Below are positions 19,429 to 26,807 of a DNA stretch of 64,000 nt, piece by piece; within the stretch, counting starts at the first letter, position 1; the number at the start of each line of letters is the position of its first letter. Under the pieces are notes generated by a model. That model was not told the origin of the DNA. It searched no databases and saw nothing but the letters and a program-made list of their open reading frames with translations. The DNA comes from an uncultured Bacteroides sp. (GTDB taxonomy: Bacteria; Bacteroidota; Bacteroidia; Bacteroidales; Bacteroidaceae). A program made the translations under genes and the position numbers. The stretch spans positions 62,001 through 126,000 of the forward strand of contig CASFPE010000003.1 in assembly GCA_949296575.1 (NCBI GenBank), given 5' to 3'.

Positions 19429-20063
19429 ACGCCATGGAAAGAGGGAGAGAAAGCAGAGGGTTAGAACCTAAAATCATCAAGACTGCCCGGCGGCTTTTCA
19501 TTGAGAAAGGTTTTGCCGAGACCAGCATGAGCGACATTGCTTTGGAGGCGGGCATAAACCGTCCCGTGCTTCATTATTATTTTCGGACAAAGGAACGGAT
19601 GTTCCATGCCGTGTTCGGGCAGATCGTCTTGTCGTTCCTGCCCCGTTTGTCGGGCATCATCCAGCAGAAAGAAAAGAGCCTTTCTGAGCGGATAGGGGAG
19701 ATTGTGGAGGTTTATTCCCAGATATTCATGGAGAATCCCAACTTGCCTTTGTTCATCGTGCGCGAGATACACCGCGACCCGGGCTATCTTCTCGATGCAT
19801 TGCGCGGCTTGCAGATTGAATGTTATTTGCAGCCGTTGTTAGGCACGTTGCGTGAGGAAATGGGAGAAGAACGGTGGAATGGCATTTCCTTGCCGTTTCT
19901 GTTCTATACGTTTTATGGCCTGCTGGTGGTGCCGTTCCTGAGCAAGGGGATGGGCATGCAGGTGTTCTTCAAGACGGAAAGTGAGTTCAGGAACATGCTG
20001 TCCCGTTGGAAACCCTATGTTGTCCGGCAACTGGTGGCATTGTTGTCTGGCGGGCATCAATAA
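19425..20063 (+). CDS. TetR/AcrR family transcriptional regulator
   Basis: 212-residue DNA-binding regulator. The N-terminal helix-turn-helix spans about residues 14-60 (ETSMSDIALEAGINRPVLHYYFRTKERMF, the classic TetR pattern), and the rest is an alpha-helical ligand-binding domain. The GTG at 19425 overlaps the preceding stop as GTGA, implying translational coupling; an ATG at 19434 is the alternative start. It shares a transcript with the activase and may bind the inverted repeat at 15186-15201. The gene ends tail-to-tail with the sugar transferase gene, sharing 7 bp. Ligand unknown. Confidence 0.85.
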   Translation: MNAMERGRESRGLEPKIIKTARRLFIEKGFAETSMSDIALEAGINRPVLHYYFRTKERMFHAVFGQIVLSFLPRLSGIIQQKEKSLSERIGEIVEVYSQIFMENPNLPLFIVREIHRDPGYLLDALRGLQIECYLQPLLGTLREEMGEERWNGISLPFLFYTFYGLLVVPFLSKGMGMQVFFKTESEFRNMLSRWKPYVVRQLVALLSGGHQ

Positions 20064-21451
20064 GCATTCTTGTCGCCACGGAGGGCATTGAAGACGGTTT
20101 TGAAGATGATGCGGATGTCCAAGAAGAACGACCAGTTCTCGATGTACCAGATGTCTTTCCGCACGCGTCCTTCCATTTGGCTCAGTTCCTTGGTCTCTCC
20201 CCGGAATCCTGTCACTTGCGCCCATCCGGTGATGCCCGGTTTGCAGAGATGGCGCACCATGTATTTGTTGATGAGGCTGCGGTATTCCTCTGTGTGTTTC
20301 AACATGTGCGGCCGTGGTCCCACGATGGACATTTCCCCTTTCCAGACATTGATGAACTGGGGCAGTTCATCGATGTTGGTGTGGCGGATGAATTCGCCGA
20401 ACTTTGTTTTCCGGGGATCGTTCTTGGTGGCTTGCAGTTCATCGCTGGCGCTGTTCACCTTCATGGAGCGGAACTTGATGCACTTGAACACCTTGCCTTC
20501 TTCCCCGCTCCGGTCTTGCTTGAAGTAGACAGGGCCGGGCGAAGTCAGCTTGATGATGGCGCCCACGATGACATATATAATAGGATACAGCGTGCATAAG
20601 AAGATGGACGAGACGATGAAGTCGAAGCTGCGCTTCAGTATTTTGTTGCCGATTTGCTGCAAAGGTTCGTCGCGGATGTACATCACAGGCGTTTCGCCCA
20701 ACAGTTCCAATTTCATTTTCCTTCTGAGGTAGCTTCTCACGTTTGGCACGCTGAAGAAATGCACCATGTTGTTCTCGCAGAAATTGATGATGGGCAAGAT
20801 TTCCGCTTCTCTGGCTGATGGGAGGCAGCAGAACAGGGAATTCACATGGTTTTTCTCCAGATAAGGAATCACGTCGGACACCTTTCCCAAATACACTGCG
20901 CCTTTGGGGAAGTTTCTCAATGTTTCATCATCGTCGAAGATGCCGTTGATTCTGAAACCGTAAGCCGGGTCGCGGGTCATGGTGTTGTAGAGTTCCACCA
21001 TGTTGCTCTTGCTGCCCACGATGACGGTTGTGGTAGAGTTGCCTCCTTTCCTTCTGTAGGCTTTCACAATGTAGCGCATGCCGATGCGCCATGAAGTGAT
21101 GAGGACGAGCAGCGCGATGTAAAAAATCAACAGGAACCGGTTGGGCATGTAGATGTGCATCAGCTGCACGCAGAACATGAACAAGATGATAAACATCGTG
21201 ACCGATGAGAACAATCTGCTGACGATGCGCTCGATGTTGATGATGCGTTTGTGGAGCTGTATTTTGAATACAGACAGGCAGAAAGCGTAGCAAAGGTTGA
21301 TGAGGGGCAGGTAGACCGTGAAATCGTCGCTCCAAATGCAATTGTGGTAAGCAAAATAGGCGGCAATGAACGACAGGTTCAGTAGGATGAGGTCGCCTGT
21401 GATGGTGGCGGCTTTTATCAATTGCGAGCGGCTGGTAAATGGTCGTGACAT
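20057..21451 (-). CDS. undecaprenyl-phosphate sugar phosphotransferase (polyprenyl glycosylphosphotransferase)
   Basis: Integral inner-membrane initiating transferase of exopolysaccharide, capsule or O-antigen synthesis, moving a sugar-1-phosphate onto undecaprenyl phosphate. About four N-terminal transmembrane helices (roughly 15-130) precede a Rossmann-like CoA-binding region (140-260, TTVIVGSKSNMVELYN). A further membrane segment (about 290-312) is followed by the bacterial sugar transferase domain with KRSFDF, SPGPVYFKQDR, KFRSM, DELPQFINV and SIVGPRPHM. Its 464-residue length is typical for WcaJ-like enzymes. No capsule genes flank it here. Sugar specificity cannot be told. Confidence 0.9.
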   Translation of the reverse strand: MSRPFTSRSQLIKAATITGDLILLNLSFIAAYFAYHNCIWSDDFTVYLPLINLCYAFCLSVFKIQLHKRIINIERIVSRLFSSVTMFIILFMFCVQLMHIYMPNRFLLIFYIALLVLITSWRIGMRYIVKAYRRKGGNSTTTVIVGSKSNMVELYNTMTRDPAYGFRINGIFDDDETLRNFPKGAVYLGKVSDVIPYLEKNHVNSLFCCLPSAREAEILPIINFCENNMVHFFSVPNVRSYLRRKMKLELLGETPVMYIRDEPLQQIGNKILKRSFDFIVSSIFLCTLYPIIYVIVGAIIKLTSPGPVYFKQDRSGEEGKVFKCIKFRSMKVNSASDELQATKNDPRKTKFGEFIRHTNIDELPQFINVWKGEMSIVGPRPHMLKHTEEYRSLINKYMVRHLCKPGITGWAQVTGFRGETKELSQMEGRVRKDIWYIENWSFFLDIRIIFKTVFNALRGDKNAY

Positions 21452-21486
21452 GGCGTGTAGGTTCAGATAGCACTTTGCGTTGGCCG

Positions 21487-21494
21487 CAAATATA
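21487..21494 (-). promoter_or_regulatory. putative -7 promoter box of the sugar transferase gene
   Basis: On the minus strand this reads TATATTTG, an exact TAnnTTTG match, 36 bases upstream of the start codon. No clear -33 TTTG is present at the usual spacing. Confidence 0.45.
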
Positions 21495-21573
21495 ATGAAA
21501 TTTATTCTTTTGTAAAATAGATTCCAAGAATAAGTTCCATAATATTTGCGGCCTTCCTTTGGGGCTGCATGCG

Positions 21574-22212
21574 TTATTTCTTCTTCACCCCTTTGTAGAT
21601 GATGAATCCTACGATCAGCACGGCAAGGATGATGATGCCGTAGCCAATTTCGTGGCTGTATTTCGTGGCCAGCATGTAGACGTCATTGGTGGTCTTGAGG
21701 TCGGTGTATTTGTAGATGAAATAGCCCAACATCGCCAATACGATGTTCCATGCTCCCGCGCCCAAGGTCGTATAAAGCAGGAAAGGTCCTAATTTCATTC
21801 CGGCCAGCCCGGCAGGAATGCTGATGAGCTGGCGTATGCCAGGCACGAGCCTTCCGAAGAATGTGGAGGCGGCTCCATGCTTCTTGAAGTATTCTTCGGC
21901 TTTCCGAACCTTTTCTTCGTCGATGAGGCACATGTGGCCGAAGCGGCTGTTGGCGAATTTGTACACGATAGGTCGTCCTAACCATTTGGCGAAATAGTAA
22001 TTGAACAGGGCGCCGATGTTAGCTCCGAGGGTCGCGAATACGACGACCAGGAATATGTTCATGCTCTCGTCGGCCATGGCTTTCCATGCGGCGGGCGGCA
22101 CGACGACTTCAGAAGGAAAAGGAATGAACGAGCTTTCTATGGCCATGAAAACGGTGACCACCCAATAATTCAGGTTTTCCAATACCCATTTGAAAATTTC
22201 TGCTGAATCCAT
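21574..22212 (-). CDS. DedA family (SNARE-associated/VTT domain) membrane protein
   Basis: 212-residue polytopic inner-membrane protein. The family motifs FIPFPSEVVVPPAAW (near residues 30-45) and GRLVPGIRQLISIPAG (near 118-133) are present, and membrane segments occur near both ends. The C-terminus is a lysine-rich KGVKKK. DedA/VTT proteins act in membrane lipid scrambling and envelope homeostasis, including undecaprenyl phosphate recycling in some members. It follows the TPR gene by 37 bp and glnS further up, so the three are probably co-transcribed. Confidence 0.88.
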   Translation of the reverse strand: MDSAEIFKWVLENLNYWVVTVFMAIESSFIPFPSEVVVPPAAWKAMADESMNIFLVVVFATLGANIGALFNYYFAKWLGRPIVYKFANSRFGHMCLIDEEKVRKAEEYFKKHGAASTFFGRLVPGIRQLISIPAGLAGMKLGPFLLYTTLGAGAWNIVLAMLGYFIYKYTDLKTTNDVYMLATKYSHEIGYGIIILAVLIVGFIIYKGVKKK

Positions 22213-22249
22213 TTGTAGCGTTTATAGGTGATTAATGAAATGATTTTCG

Positions 22250-23689
22250 TCAAGAATGCGTATTTTGTGCTTCATAGAGCGACAGGTATTCCATGTAGAT
22301 TTTTTGAATCCTTGGCAGTTCGCTCAAATGTTCGTCCATGAACTGTTTTACTGTCCTTGGGTCTTTTTCCATCGCTTGCCGGAAGTATTTTTCAAATAAA
22401 CGGGCATCTCTTTTGAGCAAGTACATGTAGGACATGCAGACTGCCGATGGACCATAGTCCGGAAACTTTTCTTCCAGCATCTTGAATATGCTGATGGCTT
22501 CGTCGACGTGCAAGTTGTTCACGTAGGTGAATGCTACCCGCGAGAATGTTTCCGGATTCTGGAATTGGTCTTTTTCCAATGCTTTGCGGAATGCTTTCTC
22601 TGCTTCTGCCGCTTGGTTGGCCATCAGGTAGGCTTCTCCTTTCAGGATGTAGGGGGTCGGGTCGTTTTCATCGCTGTTTTGGATGATTGTTTCAATGACT
22701 CCCAATGCTTTTTCCAATTGCCCGGTTTTCTCGTAGCAGAATGCGATGTCCGGGAAAATGTCGATGGTATAGTTGTCCGGGCAAGGCGACAGTTCCATGG
22801 CTTTTTGGAAATAGCGCAATGCCTCTTTTGGATGGTTCATGTAGAAGAAGCATTCGCCTGTCATGTAGAAAGGATAGCTTTCTTCCGGGTTTCTTTCCGT
22901 GTATTTCAAGTATAGTTTGGCGGCCGTTTCATAGTTTTTCAGTTCAAAGCAGAGGTGAGCTTTGAGCAAGGTGGCCGGCTGGTGGCTGGAGTCGATGGCC
23001 AGCACGAAGTCCAATGCATTGAAGGCTTCTGCGTAATCTTCTTTCAAGGAATAGGATTTGGCCAGCCCGAACCAGCATTCCGTGGAATAAGGATTTTCGT
23101 CCAAGGCTTTGTTGTACCATTGTATGGCGCGTTCCAATTCGTTGGACCGGTAGCAGCATTCGGCGTAGTCTTGTTGGGTGGCGGTGTTCCACGGGTTCAT
23201 CTGCAGCGCTTTTTCAAACCATCGGATGGCTTCGTGCGGGTAATTGTTGTCCATGTACAGGTAAGCGGCATCGAGGAAGCAGTCCTCGTCCACGTCCGGT
23301 TCGTTGTGAATCATTGTTTGCAGCAGGCGTTCTGCTTGTTGGAGGTTGTTTTCCTTGACAAGGATTCCTGCTTTCAAGTAAAGCACGTTGTAGGTGGAGG
23401 CTGCTATTTGGCTGGCTGTCTTGCGGGCTTCGTCTATGTTTCCCGTTTCGAGCAGCAGCGAGCCTTTCATGGCCATCAGTTCCGGGTCGCCGGGATGCAG
23501 CTTGAGGGCATATTCCATGGTTTCGAGCGCTTGGCCGTATTGGTCGTTGGAAGCATAGTATTCGGCAATGTCGGAGAACTGGTCTCCGTCCAGGTACACC
23601 GCTTTGCCTCCGTTCCGCATTTCCTCATATTGGGCAAGGGCCTGTTGGAATTCGTTTGTCTGGAAAAATGAAGAATAATCTTTGTCCAT
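22250..23689 (-). CDS. tetratricopeptide repeat protein
   Basis: 479-residue protein made almost entirely of about a dozen TPR units; typical strings are NPYSTECWFGLAKSY and ALRYFQKAMELSP. There is no signal peptide or membrane segment, so it is probably a cytosolic scaffold or interaction protein. It sits between glnS (23 bp upstream) and dedA (37 bp downstream) on the same strand. No specific partner can be inferred. Confidence 0.85.
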   Translation of the reverse strand: MDKDYSSFFQTNEFQQALAQYEEMRNGGKAVYLDGDQFSDIAEYYASNDQYGQALETMEYALKLHPGDPELMAMKGSLLLETGNIDEARKTASQIAASTYNVLYLKAGILVKENNLQQAERLLQTMIHNEPDVDEDCFLDAAYLYMDNNYPHEAIRWFEKALQMNPWNTATQQDYAECCYRSNELERAIQWYNKALDENPYSTECWFGLAKSYSLKEDYAEAFNALDFVLAIDSSHQPATLLKAHLCFELKNYETAAKLYLKYTERNPEESYPFYMTGECFFYMNHPKEALRYFQKAMELSPCPDNYTIDIFPDIAFCYEKTGQLEKALGVIETIIQNSDENDPTPYILKGEAYLMANQAAEAEKAFRKALEKDQFQNPETFSRVAFTYVNNLHVDEAISIFKMLEEKFPDYGPSAVCMSYMYLLKRDARLFEKYFRQAMEKDPRTVKQFMDEHLSELPRIQKIYMEYLSLYEAQNTHS

Positions 23690-23712
23690 GCGCGGTTACG
23701 GTCTGACGGAGT

Positions 23713-25458
23713 TTATTTATTGAGTTTTTTCCAAGTGTCTTTCAGCGACACGGTGCGGTTGAACACGAGATGCTCCGGCGTGGAGTCTTTGTCTACGTTG
23801 AAGTATCCGATGCGCTGGAATTGCAGGTAGTCCAAGGGGCGTGCCTGTGCGAGGAACTTCTCCACGTAGCAATGGGGCAGGATGGTGAGGGAGTCCGGGT
23901 TGATGATTTCCTTCATGGCCTCCAACGCATCGCAGTTCTTCTGTTCACGGATGGCAGAAAGTTCGTCACGCGGGTTTTCCACCGTCCATAAGCGGTCGTA
24001 CAAGCGCACCTCTGCTTCCAGGCAATGGCGGCAGCTCACCCAGTGGAGTGTGCCTTTCACCTTGCGGTTGCTGTCCGGCATTCCGCTTTTGGTGTTGGGG
24101 TCGTACTCGCAATACACCTCAATGACTTGCCCGTTCTCGTCTTTCTTGCAGCCGGTGCATTTCACGATGTACGCGTTTTTCAGCCGCACTTCCTGTCCGG
24201 GTGTCATGCGGAAGTATTTCTTTGGCGCGTTTTCCATGAAGTCGTCCTGCTCGATCCACAGTTCGCGGCTGAACTCGATGGTGTGCGTGCCGCTTTCCGG
24301 GTCTTCGGGGTTGTTGACGGCTTCCATTTCTTCCACCAAGTCTTCCGGGTAATTGGTGATGACGAGCCTGACGGGGTGCAGCACGGCTGACACGCGTGTG
24401 GCGCGAAGGTTCAGGTCTTCGCGCACGGCGCTCTCCAAGAGTTCGAATTCGTTGAGCGCGTCGTAGGTCGTGTATCCTATCTTGTCGACGAACTTGCGGA
24501 TGGATTCCGGCGAATAGCCCCGTCGGCGGAAGCCGCACAATGTGGGCATGCGGGGGTCGTCCCAGCCGTTCACCAAGCCTTCTTTCACCAAGGTGAGCAG
24601 GTTGCGCTTGCTCATGAGCGTGTAGCTCAGGTTCAGTTTGTTGAACTCCGTCTGCCGGGGGCGGTTGTCGTCCAGGTCTTTCCCCTCTTTCAGCCAGTCG
24701 ATGAACAGATCGTAGAGGGGGCGGTGGACCACAAATTCCAAAGTGCAGAGCGAATGTGTCACACCTTCGAAGTAATCGCTCTGCCCGTGCGCGAAGTCGT
24801 ACATGGGGTATGCCTTCCATTTGTCGCCGGTGCGGTGGTGGGGTGTCTTTACGATGCGGTAGATGATGGGGTCGCGGAAGTGCATGTTCGGGTTGGCCAT
24901 GTCTATCTTTGCCCGCAGCACCATCGAGCCTTCTTCTGCCTCGCCGCTGTTCATCTTTTCGAACAGGGCCAGGTTTTCTTCAATGGGGCGGTTGCGGAAA
25001 GGGCTTTCCGTGCCCGGCTGCGTGGGCGTTCCCTTCTGTTTGGCGATTTCTTCCGACGACTGTTCGTCGATGTATGCCTTGCCTTCTTTGATGAGGCGCA
25101 CGGCAAAGTCCCACAGTTGCTGGAAATAGTCGGAAGCGTAGTATTCGTTCCCCCATTGGAATCCGAGCCATTGGATGTCTTCCTTGATGGCGTCCACGTA
25201 TTCCATGTCTTCTTTCGTGGGGTTCGTGTCGTCGAACCTCAGGTTGCACACGCCGCCATGGCGGGCTGCGATGCCGAAATCCAGGCAGATGGCCTTGGCA
25301 TGCCCGATGTGGAGGTAGCCGTTTGGTTCGGGCGGGAAGCGGGTTTGCACTCGTCCGTGGTTTTTCCCTTCCTTTAAATCTTTCTCAACGGCTGCTTCGA
25401 TGAAGTTCAAGCTTTTTTTCTCTGCGGGTTCTTGTACCTTGTTTTCTGTTTCGCTCAT
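23713..25458 (-). CDS. glnS: glutaminyl-tRNA synthetase
   Basis: Class Ib aminoacyl-tRNA synthetase charging tRNA-Gln, 581 residues, close to the family norm. Seen: the HIGH region (PPEPNGYLHIGHAKAI, near residues 42-57), RFDDTNP, the KMSKR-equivalent LMSKRNLL (near 283), and the C-terminal anticodon-binding beta-barrels ending in the conserved FNRTVSLKD region. Its presence implies direct glutaminylation rather than only the amidotransferase route. It is first gene of a likely glnS-TPR-dedA operon. Confidence 0.97.
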   Translation of the reverse strand: MSETENKVQEPAEKKSLNFIEAAVEKDLKEGKNHGRVQTRFPPEPNGYLHIGHAKAICLDFGIAARHGGVCNLRFDDTNPTKEDMEYVDAIKEDIQWLGFQWGNEYYASDYFQQLWDFAVRLIKEGKAYIDEQSSEEIAKQKGTPTQPGTESPFRNRPIEENLALFEKMNSGEAEEGSMVLRAKIDMANPNMHFRDPIIYRIVKTPHHRTGDKWKAYPMYDFAHGQSDYFEGVTHSLCTLEFVVHRPLYDLFIDWLKEGKDLDDNRPRQTEFNKLNLSYTLMSKRNLLTLVKEGLVNGWDDPRMPTLCGFRRRGYSPESIRKFVDKIGYTTYDALNEFELLESAVREDLNLRATRVSAVLHPVRLVITNYPEDLVEEMEAVNNPEDPESGTHTIEFSRELWIEQDDFMENAPKKYFRMTPGQEVRLKNAYIVKCTGCKKDENGQVIEVYCEYDPNTKSGMPDSNRKVKGTLHWVSCRHCLEAEVRLYDRLWTVENPRDELSAIREQKNCDALEAMKEIINPDSLTILPHCYVEKFLAQARPLDYLQFQRIGYFNVDKDSTPEHLVFNRTVSLKDTWKKLNK

Positions 25459-25484
25459 TATGATAGGGTTTACGCTTTGCGGTG

Positions 25485-25492
25485 CAAAAATA
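25485..25492 (-). promoter_or_regulatory. putative -7 promoter box of glnS
   Basis: On the minus strand this reads TATTTTTG, an exact TAnnTTTG match, 26 bases before the glnS start codon. A convincing -33 element was not found. Confidence 0.45.
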
Positions 25493-25739
25493 GGAATTCT
25501 TTTTTTGATATCCCAGAAAGGCTTCTGAAAACCTTGATTTTTTCAGACGGGCTTCCTGTGGGCGTTTGGCTCATGGCGGGTGGGAAGGCTTGCATGGAAT
25601 CATGAGTTTCCTCAAGTGGGGCTTTGGGTCCATAGGGCGGGATTGCGGGTTTTGTTGGGTGGAGCGATGCATTTTCCCCTGATAAAATCCCGCGCTTTTC
25701 ATAGAAGATTTCCCGGAAGATTATTAATCTTCCGCCGTG

Positions 25740-25777
25740 ACGATTATTAATCGTACACGTGTACGATTAATAATCGT
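25740..25777. repeat. perfect 38-bp palindrome
   Basis: Bases 25740-25758 and 25759-25777 are exact reverse complements with no spacer, centred on cacgtg. A shorter stem-loop (25714-25734) just upstream shares the core attattaat. Confidence 0.9.
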
Positions 25778-25779
25778 GC

Positions 25780-25893
25780 AGGAAAATGTTCAGGAAGATT
25801 CCGAAAAAGCTCATAGAGGATTTTGGAAAAGTTCATAGAAGATTTCGGAAATCATTGGAAGGTTTTGCAAAAACCTTTGGGATGATTTTTCCG
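25780..25893. repeat. chain of degenerate ~21-bp units
   Basis: Successive units of 20-23 bp follow a pattern like aaaagttcatagaagatttcgg; variants include ctcatagaggattttgg, ttcatagaagatttcgg and tcattggaaggttttgc. A further ttcatagaagattt lies at about 25698. The last units (aggttttgcaaaaacctt) recur at about 2421-2438. Confidence 0.65.
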
Positions 25894-25960
25894 CAGATGC
25901 GGGCGTTGCAGGGACGCTTGGCTCATGGGATGCGGGTGCGCTCCCTTTCCCGGCGCCTCG

Positions 25961-26800
25961 TTATTTTAGGTAGTATTTGCGGTAGAGGCGGCTGTAAGCT
26001 TCGGTGTTCAGGAAGCTGTCGAGCCATGCGTTCAGGGAATCCAGCAGCACGGTGGATTGTTTCCTTACGCCCCATGCGTAGAATTGGGTGAAACTGATGT
26101 CGGTGGTGAGGTCCAGTTGCGGCAGCGAGTCGGCAAAGGCACGGGCCATCTTCTCATCGCATACGGCATAGTCGATGTCGCCGTGCGCCACCAGGGCCAT
26201 CAATTGTTCCGGCCCGTATTTGTCGATTTCATTGACATAGATTGTGTCTCCTATTTCGTGGCTGAGGTTGCGCAGGCGGAGCAGGGTGGGCGAGCCTTTT
26301 GCGATGTGTACAGTCTTGTGTGCCAATGCAAGCTGGTTGCTGATGAAATCGGAGTCGTTCCCGCTTTTCTTCCTTTGCACAAGGATGTCTTTGCTCAAAA
26401 GGATGGGCCGTGTCAATGCGATGGAGTCTTTCAATTCGCTGGTGGCAAGCAGGTTGCAGGCGATGATGTCGAAAGTGCCGTCGTTGAGTCCTATTATCCG
26501 TTCTTCAAAGTCCATGGCGGGCCGGATGTTTGCATGCAGCCCTTTGCTGCCGGCAAAGGCTTGGATGAGTTCGTATTGGAAACCGGCGATGGTGTCTTTG
26601 TCTGCATAATACCCTAATGCGTTGTATTCTGTCACAGCATTCAAGGTGCCGTCCTGTTTGATTTCCGGGTAGTCCCTTGGGGGACGTTGCGGTTCTTGGG
26701 TGTTTCCATGGTCGGGAAGCAGCAGCGCAATGCAAATGGCGGCAATGACAATGGCAAGCGTCAGAAGGTAGATGGCATGTAGCGCGTTTCGTTTTACCAT
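25961..26800 (-). CDS. transporter substrate-binding domain protein (SBP_bac_3-like, membrane-anchored)
   Basis: About 279 residues from the ATG at 26800. An upstream in-frame ATG at 26815 would overlap the porin gene by 8 bp. One N-terminal hydrophobic helix (LTLAIVIAAICIALLL) acts as signal or anchor, followed by a family 3 solute-binding fold (LNAVTEYNALGYY, YELIQAFAG, FDIIACNLLAT, RPILLSKDILVQR, WLDSFLNTEAYSRLYRKYY). This is the same fold as the N-terminal half of lytic transglycosylase MltF, but the transglycosylase domain is absent. No permease genes are adjacent. It may sense or bind amino acids or muropeptides; this is not established. Confidence 0.75.
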   Translation of the reverse strand: MVKRNALHAIYLLTLAIVIAAICIALLLPDHGNTQEPQRPPRDYPEIKQDGTLNAVTEYNALGYYADKDTIAGFQYELIQAFAGSKGLHANIRPAMDFEERIIGLNDGTFDIIACNLLATSELKDSIALTRPILLSKDILVQRKKSGNDSDFISNQLALAHKTVHIAKGSPTLLRLRNLSHEIGDTIYVNEIDKYGPEQLMALVAHGDIDYAVCDEKMARAFADSLPQLDLTTDISFTQFYAWGVRKQSTVLLDSLNAWLDSFLNTEAYSRLYRKYYLK

Positions 26801-26807
26801 ATCGTGA

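Larger units (their letters stand above)
25459..25960. other. 502-bp intergenic region with palindromes and degenerate repeats
   Basis: It contains the glnS promoter at its left end, a 9-bp stem-loop at 25714-25734, a perfect 38-bp palindrome at 25740-25777, and a chain of 20-23 bp degenerate units at about 25780-25890. The latter resemble 2405-2540 in inverted orientation. I see no gene. Confidence 0.7.

Noticed and set aside
20006..20599. 197-codon plus-strand frame overlapping the sugar transferase
   Set aside because: It is antisense to the well-conserved catalytic domain of the transferase and has no recognisable content.
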